Below, in pieces: positions 25,970 to 34,858 of a stretch of 64,000 nt of DNA (positions are counted from its first letter, which is position 1; every line of letters begins with the position of its first letter). Origin of the DNA: Prolixibacteraceae bacterium. GTDB taxonomy: Bacteria; Bacteroidota; Bacteroidia; Bacteroidales; Prolixibacteraceae. Where the stretch lies: NCBI GenBank assembly GCA_021740385.1, contig JAIOZY010000015.1:1-64000 (forward strand), read 5' to 3'. Made by a program: the position numbers and the translations under genes. Under the pieces are notes generated by a model. That model saw only the letters and a list, made by a program, of their open reading frames with translations. It made no database searches and was not told the origin of the DNA.

Positions 25970-27526
25970 CTACGGAACTACTTTCACAATTTTTATTGTT
26001 GAATATTCCCTGCCGTTCAGTTGGCAACGTGCTCTTAAAACGTGCCTGCCGGGCGTGAGGTTTTCAGAATAACCGATTTTCCACAAATGCCCCGAGGGCT
26101 GGTATCCCGGTATCCAGTTGTCGCGGTTGGCCCTTCGTTTGTGGTTCCGCACAATAATGGGGTCGTAGTCGATTGTATAATCCATCTTCAGCCAGGGCCC
26201 GTCATCAATGCTGCATTCAACCGTTGTTTCATTATCACCATCGAAAACATTCACGTAAATGGCCTCTTGCGGGAGCGAATCGAGCTGAATTGAAGCCGGA
26301 GGTGAACTAAACCTGAGTTGATAACCAGGATCCTTTCCGCCAGGGATAAACGTTTTTTTTGCGTTTTTTTGCCCGAATTCATAACGATAAATTCCCGGTG
26401 GCGACCCATCCATACAGGTGGCATCGGGGATACTGTCGAGGCCATACGGACCAACCCACCAGCCACCGCAGGCCGCCCCGGCAATGTGCCCTATAAAGGT
26501 GCCACGGCCAAACCAGTAAGTGGTGTCGGTGTAATTCCACGATAGGTTCAAATGGGCGTGACCGTAAATACCTAAAATGCTTTCGAACGGTTCAAGAATT
26601 GAAAAAACGCTTCTCAGGGTAGTTGAATCGGCAAATTGTGGCACAAGGGGAATGTGTGCCATTAAAACAATTTGACGGCCGTGAGGCACAAGCTGAAGGT
26701 TTTGCTTCAGCCATTTTAGCTGTTGAGGATAAATATCACCGGTATACCCTCCCCGACGCTTTTCTTTTTTGTCCCACCCCTGGTACCAAACGGTATTGAG
26801 CACCACAAAATGCGTGTTGCCCCGGTTAAAGGAATAATAATCGGGGCCAAAGTATTTCCGGTATGTTTCCGATTGCAGTTCATACCCTTTTGACCGGTAA
26901 TTGATGTCGTGATTTCCGAAAACCATGTAAACGGGTGTTTTTAGTGGCTGAAGCACTTCTATAATATCGGGGTATACATCGAGGTAATTATCGGCAATAT
27001 CACCCAGGAATACGTTAAAATCAACTTCATGTGAAAACAGTTCGGGCATAATCAGTTCCTGGAAAAACTCAATCTCTTTGCTTGTGGGGGCCTGAATATC
27101 ACCTATCATGAAAGCATTGACCAGCTCCCTGCTTTCAATTTTTTCAAGCGGGAAGTACAGGCTGTCGTTATCAAACGTTGGTTTTTCAATCCCCTTGTAC
27201 CTGAAATTTGTTTTGGGGGGGTTGCTGTAACATATTTTATAAAACCCGGGAATACCCGTTTCCTGCATGTGTGAACGGAAACCATCGGGCTGAATGACAA
27301 AAACGATGTCGTTTGTTTGAAGAGGTATGGAAAAAGTGCCGTTGTTTTGGGTAAGCACGATGGTATCGAGCGATGAAACGGCAATGCCTTGCAGGGGCTG
27401 GTCGGAGGCATCGAAAACCCGGTTATTGTTTTTATCCCAAAAAACCTTTCCAACTGCCTGTTTTTGCGAAGCATTAAGTAATAATACCGGAAATAAGAAC
27501 AGGAAAAATAAAATCGTTATTTTCAT
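25970..27526 (-). CDS. secreted calcineurin-like metallophosphoesterase with N- and C-terminal beta domains
   Basis: A 518-residue exported phosphoesterase. A signal peptide (1-20) is followed by an Ig-like domain (GKVFWDKNNNRVFDASDQPLQ, about 25-105), the metal-binding core and a C-terminal beta domain (about 400-518). Metal ligand motifs are intact: GDIQ at 142-145, FLGDIADN at 173-180, FGNHD at 203-207, AHIPL near 293 and YGHAHL near 322. This three-part layout is common in Bacteroidota and its substrate is usually unknown. The gene begins ten bases after the patatin gene and is the third cistron of the YitT-patatin operon. The intergenic stretch beyond it (25771-25969) shows no gene and no clear terminator. 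Confidence 0.88.
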   Translation of the reverse strand: MKITILFFLFLFPVLLLNASQKQAVGKVFWDKNNNRVFDASDQPLQGIAVSSLDTIVLTQNNGTFSIPLQTNDIVFVIQPDGFRSHMQETGIPGFYKICYSNPPKTNFRYKGIEKPTFDNDSLYFPLEKIESRELVNAFMIGDIQAPTSKEIEFFQELIMPELFSHEVDFNVFLGDIADNYLDVYPDIIEVLQPLKTPVYMVFGNHDINYRSKGYELQSETYRKYFGPDYYSFNRGNTHFVVLNTVWYQGWDKKEKRRGGYTGDIYPQQLKWLKQNLQLVPHGRQIVLMAHIPLVPQFADSTTLRSVFSILEPFESILGIYGHAHLNLSWNYTDTTYWFGRGTFIGHIAGAACGGWWVGPYGLDSIPDATCMDGSPPGIYRYEFGQKNAKKTFIPGGKDPGYQLRFSSPPASIQLDSLPQEAIYVNVFDGDNETTVECSIDDGPWLKMDYTIDYDPIIVRNHKRRANRDNWIPGYQPSGHLWKIGYSENLTPGRHVLRARCQLNGREYSTIKIVKVVP

Positions 27527-27536
27527 TGCAGATTAT

Positions 27537-29843
27537 TTAAAAAGCACGTTCGTTAAATAACACGAAGCCCAGGCTTAATGAAAAGAACCATTTTTGGCCC
27601 TGTTTGTCGAAATAATTGATCTCGGCACTTACAGGCCCTGCCTGTGTGTGTATAACCAGGGCGGCCATACCCGAAAAGTAAAAATGTTGAAAGATTTTGT
27701 CTTCGTAACTTACCAGGTTGTTATCGTCGGCCTTAAATTGCATGATGGGTGCCATACCATACGCCTCTGCCCTGAAATGCATGTAGTCGCTGATTTTAAC
27801 AAGTGCCTTTCCGCCAAGGGCAAAGTATTGGTTAGCCCTGAAATTTCCGATGTATTTCGACCGGCTGAGGGGTGTTGGCATAAACGCCGGCGCAGCAATT
27901 AACGTTGAAGTATAATTGCTGTAAAATGTATTGTTGTTGAAAACCGCTTCGCCCATTGCTCCCACCGTGAAAGTGTTGTTCAGTTTAAAATATTGATCGT
28001 ATAAAGCTTTTATCTGAAAATAACTGTGATCGCTTTCAGCATTTTTCATCACAGGAGCTGTTGTGCCCGGCGTAAATGTTTCGGTACCGTATATGTATCT
28101 GAATGACATGAACTTTCGGCCGCCCTCGGTTGGATATTGTTTGTAGTCGTAATTTTTTTGATCGACTTTAATATGGGCCGTGAAAGCCGAAAATTTGGTT
28201 TCGTCCATTTCATCACCCCAATCGAAAAAGTTGGTTTGGTAATATTTATCGGACGCATTCGACCAGGCAGCACCAAAATCGATCACCCCGGTTTTAACAA
28301 AGGGAATACCCCCTTCAATATTGACATTATTCTCGTTCCTGATTATATACGAAGGGTTAATGTCTTTAAACATGATGTCGCTGTTCGTAGCTGTATAGTC
28401 CCACGAGTTGAGGGTGAAACGCGTTGAAATGTAAAACGGCTTGCGGGTAGGTGAATCCATACGGCCGCCAATTGAAAACGAATTATAGAATCGGCCAAAG
28501 TATGCATTAGCACTAAAGTTGTACGACATGGTTTGAAATGTCTTGAAATTTGTTTCAACATAGCCAAAAGTACTCGATTGCGTTGTAAGCAGGCCGCCAA
28601 CTTCAAAATCGAAAGGTTTTCGGGGTTCAACTTTCAGGTGAAGGTCGAAAAAACCTGTACGCTTGTTGTAGTGCGCAATGGGCCTGATGGATTTTATCTG
28701 CTCATCGGATATCAGCTTAAAATACGAGTCGCGCAACTGTTTCACACTTATCACCTGTTCATTGAGCTTAATTGACTGGATGATGTATTTCCGCTGCATA
28801 TCGTTGCTGATGCCCTCAACCTGTATGTTGTTAAACACAAGCGGGGGTTTACGACCGTTAAACGCTTCCCGGCTCGTTTTGACGTCTTCCTTGTCAACCC
28901 TGCGGGCAATCATCTGCTTTATTGAATCGATTTTGGCCAGTGCCGTCTCCTCGCCTCTTTTGTTGGTATAATCTACTTTTTGAAAATCGAGCAGACCAAC
29001 ATTTTCGAGTTTTGTTTCCAAAAGTACACCAATACTGTCGGGAATATTGTAATTGGTTATTTGGGTCACCATGGTTTCAATCTGGCTGAATAAATCCTCG
29101 GTGTCGTACTTTTCGCCCAATTGCGTCACTTTATGCCCGATGATAATATCGGGATTAAATTCATCCTTCATTACATCGGTGGGGAAGTTGTTTACAATAC
29201 CCCCGTCGAATAGAAGTGTACCGTCTTTTTCTATGGGCTTAAAAACGAAGGGGAATGTCATTGAAGCCCTGATGGCTTCGCTCAAATCTCCGCTTTTGTG
29301 AATAATGGCTTTGTTCCTGTATATATCGGTAGAGACACACCGGAAAGGAACCATCAGTTTGTTGAAATCGCCATTACAGGCAGCCGTTGTTTGTGCCATG
29401 AGCTGCATGAAAGCAAAGTCCATTTGCCGTTCGGGTATCAGGTTTATGGGGAAAATAACCTTGAGTTTATCCTCTTTCCGGGTTATGTCGAGTTTAACCC
29501 AACCGGGGCCTTCATCTTTACGTTTAAAGTAATACAGGTCCTCTTTGTCGAGTTTACCTGTCGACCATAGTTTGAATTCATCCGATTTAAAAAGTTTAAT
29601 CATATCATCGGTTGAATAGCCCGAGGCGTAGAGTCCGCCAATAATGGCCCCTATTGAAGTTCCGGTAACATAATCGATGGGAATACCGTTTTCTTCAAGC
29701 ACCTTTATTACCCCAATATGCGCCATCCCTTTGGCGCCGCCACCGCTTAAAACGAGCCCAACACTTTGCGCCCCTGAAGAAAGGCAAAAAGCAATAAATA
29801 TTATGAGAAATAAAATTCTTGGCATTGTTCGCGTTTTATACAT
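27537..29843 (-). CDS. patatin-like phospholipase with POTRA and outer-membrane barrel (type Vd-like)
   Basis: A 768-residue fusion: signal peptide (1-26), patatin domain (about 28-320) with oxyanion loop SGGGAKG at 33-39, nucleophile Ser63 in GTSIG and partner Asp in DGGIVNN, then a POTRA-like region (PPLVFNNIQVEGISNDMQRK) and a C-terminal beta-barrel of the surface-antigen type ending in aromatic-rich strands. Residues of the Ser-Asp dyad are present, so lipolytic activity is expected at or outside the outer membrane. The ATG overlaps the stop of yitT as TAATG, indicating translational coupling and supporting this start over the ATG six codons inside. The metallophosphoesterase gene follows by ten bases. 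Confidence 0.88.
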   Translation of the reverse strand: MYKTRTMPRILFLIIFIAFCLSSGAQSVGLVLSGGGAKGMAHIGVIKVLEENGIPIDYVTGTSIGAIIGGLYASGYSTDDMIKLFKSDEFKLWSTGKLDKEDLYYFKRKDEGPGWVKLDITRKEDKLKVIFPINLIPERQMDFAFMQLMAQTTAACNGDFNKLMVPFRCVSTDIYRNKAIIHKSGDLSEAIRASMTFPFVFKPIEKDGTLLFDGGIVNNFPTDVMKDEFNPDIIIGHKVTQLGEKYDTEDLFSQIETMVTQITNYNIPDSIGVLLETKLENVGLLDFQKVDYTNKRGEETALAKIDSIKQMIARRVDKEDVKTSREAFNGRKPPLVFNNIQVEGISNDMQRKYIIQSIKLNEQVISVKQLRDSYFKLISDEQIKSIRPIAHYNKRTGFFDLHLKVEPRKPFDFEVGGLLTTQSSTFGYVETNFKTFQTMSYNFSANAYFGRFYNSFSIGGRMDSPTRKPFYISTRFTLNSWDYTATNSDIMFKDINPSYIIRNENNVNIEGGIPFVKTGVIDFGAAWSNASDKYYQTNFFDWGDEMDETKFSAFTAHIKVDQKNYDYKQYPTEGGRKFMSFRYIYGTETFTPGTTAPVMKNAESDHSYFQIKALYDQYFKLNNTFTVGAMGEAVFNNNTFYSNYTSTLIAAPAFMPTPLSRSKYIGNFRANQYFALGGKALVKISDYMHFRAEAYGMAPIMQFKADDNNLVSYEDKIFQHFYFSGMAALVIHTQAGPVSAEINYFDKQGQKWFFSLSLGFVLFNERAF

Positions 29844-30766
29844 TATGATTCAACTTTACTTTTTAACGATTGAAAACCCTCTCCAAGTATCTCCCGGGTA
29901 TCCATTACGGTAATAAATGCATCGGGGTCGATTGAATGTATGTAATGTTGCAATATGGCAACTTCGCGCCGGCTTACAACGGTAAAGATAATTTCTTTTT
30001 CGTCATTGGTGTACATGCCCTTCCCGGCAAGGCAGGTGCCTCCACGTTCAAGGCCTTCAAGTATTTTTTGCTTGATTTTTTCGTGTTGGTTCGAAATTAT
30101 GAACAGTGCTTTGTTGTAATTCCGCCCTTCGAGGGTAAGGTCTATGGCTTTACCGGTAATGTAAATAACTACCCAGGAATAGAGTGGTATTTTCCAGTCC
30201 TGGAAAACGGCAAGCCCGAAAAGAACAATGACCGAGTCGACATAAATAAGCAGTTGCCCCACCTGGATGCTTGTGTATTTTGCAATGATCATGGCAATAA
30301 TATCGGATCCGCCCGATGTTGCCCTCGATTTGAATATGAGGCCCAGCCCGAAACCAATTAAAACACCACCAAATACGCACGAAAGCAGCACATCGTCGAC
30401 AAGTGGCGCATCGCCAATTTCGCGCATCCATGTGATGCCGTCGATAAAAACAGAGGTAAGCACAAAGCCCAGGATGGTTTTGATTCCAAACCGCGGCCCC
30501 AGGATTTTAATCCCGGCCCATGTAAGGGGTATGTTCAATACCAAACCAAACAGGCCTATTGGAATGCCATTGGGCCAAAACGAAAACAAACCCGCTGTAA
30601 GGTAATGCACAACAATGGCAATACCGTAAACACCACCGGGCACAATTTTGTGCGGGGTAATGAAAAATACAAACCCGGCTGCGAGAATAAAAGCACCTGC
30701 CAGTACAAAAAAATAGTCGGTAATCCACCGGGCTTTAAACGTTTGTTTTTTCAACGGAAAAATCAT
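29843..30766 (-). CDS. YitT-family membrane protein (DUF161 + DUF2179)
   Basis: A 307-residue inner-membrane protein with five to six helices (DYFFVLAGAFILAAGFVFFI, PGGVYGIAIVVHYL, FGGVLIGFGLGLIFKSRATSGGSDI) and a C-terminal soluble DUF2179 domain (IISNQHEKIKQKILEGLERGGT to the end) that probably binds a regulatory ligand. Transport function is unproven for the family. The start MIFPLKKQTFKARW at 30766 is chosen; the upstream extension of 22 residues does not resemble the family. The stop codon shares one base with the patatin ATG (TAATG). Confidence 0.85.
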   Translation of the reverse strand: MIFPLKKQTFKARWITDYFFVLAGAFILAAGFVFFITPHKIVPGGVYGIAIVVHYLTAGLFSFWPNGIPIGLFGLVLNIPLTWAGIKILGPRFGIKTILGFVLTSVFIDGITWMREIGDAPLVDDVLLSCVFGGVLIGFGLGLIFKSRATSGGSDIIAMIIAKYTSIQVGQLLIYVDSVIVLFGLAVFQDWKIPLYSWVVIYITGKAIDLTLEGRNYNKALFIISNQHEKIKQKILEGLERGGTCLAGKGMYTNDEKEIIFTVVSRREVAILQHYIHSIDPDAFITVMDTREILGEGFQSLKSKVES

Positions 30767-30853
30767 GCGTACATAAAAAAGTAACGTGCAATTTTGCACT
30801 TGCAAATTATAAGTAAAGACTGAAAGAATCAATGACCGTTGAAAGTTTTATGA

Positions 30854-30887
30854 TAAAAAAAATCCCCTCATCGAATGATGAAGGGAT
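30854..30887 (-). terminator. rho-independent terminator of rplS
   Basis: Read on the minus strand, ATCCCTTCATC and GATGAGGGGAT form an 11-pair stem with one mismatch, followed by a run of eight T. It lies just downstream of the rplS stop codon. Confidence 0.9.
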
Positions 30888-30908
30888 CGCTATGAATTGG
30901 AATTCCTT

Positions 30909-31265
30909 TTAATTCATCTTTCTTTCTTTAATACGCGCCTTTTTACCGGTTAACTTACGGAAATAATAAATACGCGACTGGCGAACTTTTCCTGTCTTGT
31001 TGATCTCAATTTGTTCGATAAAAGGTGAGTTTACAGGGAAAATACGTTCAACACCAACACTTCCCGACATTTTTCTGACGGTAAATGTTTTTGCTTTTCC
31101 TGTTCCTTTAACCTGAAGGACGACGCCCCTGAAATTCTGGATACGCTCTTTGTTCCCTTCAACAATCTTATAGTGAACCGTTACCGTATCGCCTGCCCTG
31201 AATTCGGGATGTTGTTTTGCTTCCTCTTTTGCAAATGCATCCTGTACAATTTTAATAGCATCCAT
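30909..31265 (-). CDS. rplS: 50S ribosomal protein L19
   Basis: L19 sits at the 30S-50S interface. The 118-residue product from [11 protein letters not shown] shows [27 protein letters not shown]-type core ([23 protein letters not shown]), the basic [14 protein letters not shown] segment and C-terminal [18 protein letters not shown], all intact and of normal length. The frame extends ten codons upstream without support. It is a single gene with its own promoter and terminator; trmD, its neighbour in many bacteria, is absent here. Confidence 0.97.
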   Translation of the reverse strand: MDAIKIVQDAFAKEEAKQHPEFRAGDTVTVHYKIVEGNKERIQNFRGVVLQVKGTGKAKTFTVRKMSGSVGVERIFPVNSPFIEQIEINKTGKVRQSRIYYFRKLTGKKARIKERKMN

Positions 31266-31624
31266 TTTCTTAACATTTAATGGTTTAAGTCGCAATGTTA
31301 CCTGTTTGTCTGTAGTGGTAAGAGATTACGCTTGCTTTTTAAAGCGCCGCAAAAATAGGCATTTTTTTTAATTGTAAAAAGGGTAACGGAATAAATTGTG
31401 AAATTCCATCACGGCGTTCGTCGGAATCAAATAAAAAAATCATTAGTGTCCGGTAAAAAAAGAATTCAAATTCCAAATCTCATTCCGAAACCGGTCATAA
31501 AAAACACGCAGACAAAAACATAACCCCATTCTATTGAGCATGTTAGAATTTAATAAACCAACTGTTTATACAGGAAAAGCGCCCCCGGTAACCGAAGACG
31601 CCAGACCAAATGTTTAACTTAACT
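31266..31624. other. intergenic region upstream of rplS
   Basis: A 359-base stretch between rplS and the yqeY-like gene. It contains the proposed rplS promoter near 31350 and otherwise no gene, tRNA or clear hairpin. The end of the dcw cluster transcript must fall here, but I see no convincing intrinsic terminator. Confidence 0.6.
31350..31357 (-). promoter_or_regulatory. possible -7 element for rplS
   Basis: The minus strand reads TATTTTTG, an exact TAnnTTTG match 84 bases before the rplS ATG. No TTTG -33 element is visible. Confidence 0.4.
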
Positions 31625-32074
31625 TTATTGCAACAGTGAACGTACTTTTTCTGAAATGACTTTGCCATCGGCTTTTCCTGCAAGTTGCTTCGTGGCAATT
31701 CCCATAACCCGGCCCATGTCTTTCATTGTTTGGGCGCCGGTTTTTTCAATAATTTCCTTTATCATTTGGGTAAGTTCTTCATCACTGAGTTGTTCGGGCA
31801 AAAAACCTTCATAAACAGCAACCTGGTCCAGCTCGGCTTTTTCAAGGTCGGGGCGGCCCTGTTGGGCATAAAGTGTTGCCGAGTCTTTACCTTGTTTGGT
31901 TAGTTTCGTGATGAGCTTTAAAGCAACATCGTCACTCAACTCACCCGAAGCGCCTGCAGCCGTTTTGGCTTCAAGCATCACTTTTTTTATGTTCCGTAAA
32001 GCTTCAAGCCTGACTTTGTCCTTGGCTTTCATTGCTTCCTTAATTCCGTTGTTGATATCGTCAAATAGTGCCAT
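31625..32074 (-). CDS. GatB/YqeY domain-containing protein
   Basis: A 149-residue protein with the YqeY fold, related to the tail of GatB amidotransferase: LFDDINNGIKEAMKAKDKVRLEALRNIK, then TKLTKQGKDSATLYAQQGRPDL, YEGFLPEQLSDEEL and KDMGRVMGIATKQLAGKADGK. The family may assist tRNA-dependent amidation, but its role is not settled. The start MALFDDIN at 32074 is chosen over an upstream extension of 34 residues with no family likeness. It is the last gene of the dcw series, 64 bases after ftsZ. Confidence 0.9.
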   Translation of the reverse strand: MALFDDINNGIKEAMKAKDKVRLEALRNIKKVMLEAKTAAGASGELSDDVALKLITKLTKQGKDSATLYAQQGRPDLEKAELDQVAVYEGFLPEQLSDEELTQMIKEIIEKTGAQTMKDMGRVMGIATKQLAGKADGKVISEKVRSLLQ

Positions 32075-32138
32075 AATTTTTGTTTTTAAATTTGTATCCG
32101 AGGTTAAACATTTCAGTATTGATATTGAACATATCCCG

Positions 32139-33554
32139 TCAATCAACATTGTCGTGTATATAACTGTTTTTGTCACTCAGGTATATTTCATTGTTTTCGT
32201 CGGTCGACAGTGAAAAACGCGAAACCTTTTTATTGTCCTTTTTCTGATCGTTTCCTTTAAACAGCATTTTTCGGCGTTTGTAAGCGGGTACAACCTCAAG
32301 CTTTTCAATATCTTCTTCTTGCGAATTGCTAAAGTCGGTGTTAAAGCTTGTTTTCATTGATGGGTCATCCTGCGGATTTGTCCCCTTGCTTACCGAGGTA
32401 TACAAACTGTCGAAATCATCAACCGGTCTTTCAACCTCAAAATGGATCGACTCCTGCCGGGGCGCGGGTTGTTCGTCACTTTGTTTTGCGGCCGGTTTTT
32501 TTTCTGTTTGCTGTGGGTTTCCGGTTAGCGTATGGTAGGTTTTTTCAACTTTTTGGGTAGCCAGTATTTCTGGGATTGAACTGGTGCTAAAACCCGTAGC
32601 AATAATTGTTAGGGCAATATCATCGTTCAGGCTTTCATCTTTGCCGTTGCCCCAAATCAAATCGGCATCGTAGCCGGCACGTGCCTGCACGTAGTCGGTA
32701 ATCTGGCCAATTTCGTCCATGGTAATTTCATTTTCGCCCGATGTTACATTAAGCAAAATGTTACGTGCACCTTTTATGTTGTTGTTGTTTAACAAGGGTG
32801 ATGTCAACGCGCTTTCTACCGCTTCAATTGCCCGGTTATCGCCCGTTGCCATTGCCGAGCCCATAATGGCCACACCGCTTTGGCGCATAACCGTTTCAAC
32901 ATCGGCAAAATCGACATTTATGTAACCGTGAACGGTAATGATTTCAGCAATGCCTTTAGCGGCAGTTGCCAGTACATCATCGGCTTTCGAAAAAGCTTCT
33001 GAAATTTTGAAGTCGCCGTACATTTCACGTATCCGCTCGTTGTTGATTATCAGGAGCGAATCGACATGGTCTTCGAGCTCTTTAATACCGTCAATAGCTT
33101 GTTGTATGCGGCGTTTACCCTCATTTCTGAAAGGGATGGTTACAATGGCCACCGTGAGCAGGTCGAGGTCGCGGCAGGCTTTTGCAATAACAGGCCCGGC
33201 ACCGGTTCCCGTACCACCGCCCATCCCGGCAGTAATGAATACCATTTTGGCATGTTCGCCAATGGCGTGTTTTACATCCTCGATGTTTTCGATGGCAGCC
33301 TGTTTGCCAATTTCGGGTTTGTTGCCGGCTCCCCGTCCTTCGGTAAGCGAAGAACCCAGTTGTACTTTGCGTTTAACCGGACTGTTGGATAAAGCCTGGG
33401 CATCGGTATTGCAAATAATAAAATCGACATCTTTTATACCCTTTCGGCACATGTGGTTAACAGCGTTGCTACCACCGCCGCCAACACCAACTACTTTAAT
33501 AATTGCCTCTTCTTTCAGGGGCATGTCAAAACTTGTTATAATATCTGGTTCCAT
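32139..33554 (-). CDS. ftsZ: cell division protein FtsZ, canonical copy
   Basis: Tubulin-like GTPase that forms the division ring. The 471-residue protein has the nucleotide loop VGVGGGGSNAVNHM (about 22-35), tubulin signature GGGTGTG in ITAGMGGGTGTGAGP, VTIPFRNEGKRR, and the catalytic T7 loop NVDFADV, all intact. After residue 320 comes a long polar linker and a conserved-looking C-terminal peptide VVPAYKRRKMLF, the expected FtsA/partner-binding tail in Bacteroidota, followed by about 45 more polar residues. It lies 26 bases downstream of a second ftsZ and is therefore the second of two tandem paralogues. Confidence 0.95.
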   Translation of the reverse strand: MEPDIITSFDMPLKEEAIIKVVGVGGGGSNAVNHMCRKGIKDVDFIICNTDAQALSNSPVKRKVQLGSSLTEGRGAGNKPEIGKQAAIENIEDVKHAIGEHAKMVFITAGMGGGTGTGAGPVIAKACRDLDLLTVAIVTIPFRNEGKRRIQQAIDGIKELEDHVDSLLIINNERIREMYGDFKISEAFSKADDVLATAAKGIAEIITVHGYINVDFADVETVMRQSGVAIMGSAMATGDNRAIEAVESALTSPLLNNNNIKGARNILLNVTSGENEITMDEIGQITDYVQARAGYDADLIWGNGKDESLNDDIALTIIATGFSTSSIPEILATQKVEKTYHTLTGNPQQTEKKPAAKQSDEQPAPRQESIHFEVERPVDDFDSLYTSVSKGTNPQDDPSMKTSFNTDFSNSQEEDIEKLEVVPAYKRRKMLFKGNDQKKDNKKVSRFSLSTDENNEIYLSDKNSYIHDNVD

Positions 33555-33580
33555 GTTGTTGTCATTTTAATTTTGCATTA

Positions 33581-34846
33581 CTACATATCGGCGCTGTTTT
33601 CTTCAAAAAAGAGGTCGAGTTGGCGCATCAGCCAGCTATTTTTTGATTTCTGTTTTCCTTTTGAAACATTCCGCGCTTTTACTGCATCTTTTTGCTTTTT
33701 TCTACTTTCATTTTCCTTATCTTCCGGCCCTTCCTCCTCAGCCGTAACTGCCATTACAAGCTCTTCATTTTCGGGACTGTCTTCGTTTTCAGGAATGAAT
33801 ACCGGTTCGCTTTCATCATCCAGTTCGTGTTTTTCTTCAGGTTCTTTATCGAGCTTCTGAATGATTTCAGAAGGATTCACCTTAAACCCGGTTGCCGTTA
33901 CCGTAACACTTACCGTGTTTCCCAGCTTCATGTCGATACCGTTACCCCATATTATATTGGCTTCTGAACCGGCTTTATCCTGGAGGAATTCGATAATTTC
34001 ACCAATTTCGCCAATGGTAATTTCATCTTCGCCCGAAACGATGTTGAGCAATATATCTTTAGCGCCCATGATGCTGTTGCTGTCGAGTAACGGTGATACA
34101 AGTGCATTTTTTGCAGCCTCGAGTGCCCTGCCCGACCCTTCGGCCAGCCCGGTCCCCATAATAAACACTTTACTGCCGGACAATACCGTGTGCACATCGG
34201 CAAAGTCGATGTTGATGTTTCCGTGCAGGGTAATGATTTCGGCTACCCCTTTAACAGCCGTGGCCAGTATTTCATCGGCTTTTGAAAAGGCTTCAGAAGC
34301 CGGCAGGTTACCGTAAATGTCCCTTATTTTTTCGTTATTTATAACCAGCAGGCTATCGACATGCTCCCTGATTTTTTCCAGGCCTTCGAGTGCCTGGTTG
34401 TAGCGTTTTTTTCCTTCCGACTGCGAAGGGATTGTAACAACAGCAATCGTGAGTATTTTCAGTTCCCGGCAGGCTTCGGCAATAATTGGTGCCGCACCTG
34501 TACCCGTTCCACCACCCAGGCAGGCTGTAATAAACACCATGTGGGTATCGTTGGCAAGGAATTCTTTTATTTCTTCAACACTCTCGATTGCTGCCTGTTC
34601 GCCCAATTCGGGCATATTGCCTGCCCCCCGTCCCATGGTAAGCGACTGGCCAAGCTGAATGGTTTTTGGAACAGGGCTGTTTTGAAGCGCCTGTGCATCG
34701 GTATTGCAAATAACAAACCCAACACCGGCGATGCCTTGTTCAAACATATAATTGACGGCATTGCCACCACCACCACCAACACCAATAACCTTAATCTGGG
34801 CCGACTGGTTTGGTTCACAACAAAAATTCAATAATTCTTCAGACAT
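33581..34846 (-). CDS. second FtsZ paralogue with FtsA-like C-terminal helix
   Basis: A 421-residue FtsZ homologue directly after ftsA (12-base gap). The GTPase core is complete: VIGVGGGGGNAVNYM near 20, CLGGGTGTGAAP, and T7 loop NIDFADV with the catalytic Asp, so polymerisation and GTP hydrolysis look possible. It departs from canonical FtsZ at ITACLGGG (usually TAGMGGG) and TIPSQSEG (usually PFxxEG). The tail is a very acidic stretch (about 325-380), then a basic one (SRKKQKDAVKARNVSKGKQK), then SWLMRQLDLFFEENSADM. No VPAY-like partner peptide is present. The last 12 residues align with the FtsA C-terminus (LTLFFNEEDSEM). Start is the ATG at 34846, not the GTG two codons upstream. Confidence 0.92.
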   Translation of the reverse strand: MSEELLNFCCEPNQSAQIKVIGVGGGGGNAVNYMFEQGIAGVGFVICNTDAQALQNSPVPKTIQLGQSLTMGRGAGNMPELGEQAAIESVEEIKEFLANDTHMVFITACLGGGTGTGAAPIIAEACRELKILTIAVVTIPSQSEGKKRYNQALEGLEKIREHVDSLLVINNEKIRDIYGNLPASEAFSKADEILATAVKGVAEIITLHGNINIDFADVHTVLSGSKVFIMGTGLAEGSGRALEAAKNALVSPLLDSNSIMGAKDILLNIVSGEDEITIGEIGEIIEFLQDKAGSEANIIWGNGIDMKLGNTVSVTVTATGFKVNPSEIIQKLDKEPEEKHELDDESEPVFIPENEDSPENEELVMAVTAEEEGPEDKENESRKKQKDAVKARNVSKGKQKSKNSWLMRQLDLFFEENSADM

Positions 34847-34858
34847 ACACACCGGTTT

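Noticed and set aside
31266-31624. Possible tRNA or small RNA between rplS and the yqeY-like gene
   Set aside because: No cloverleaf arms, T-loop motif or intrinsic terminator could be found; only a promoter element for rplS is supported.
33581-34846. Second ftsZ as a decaying pseudogene
   Set aside because: The frame is intact over 421 residues, GTP-binding and T7-loop residues are kept, and spacing within the cluster is tight; only the tail and a few core positions differ.
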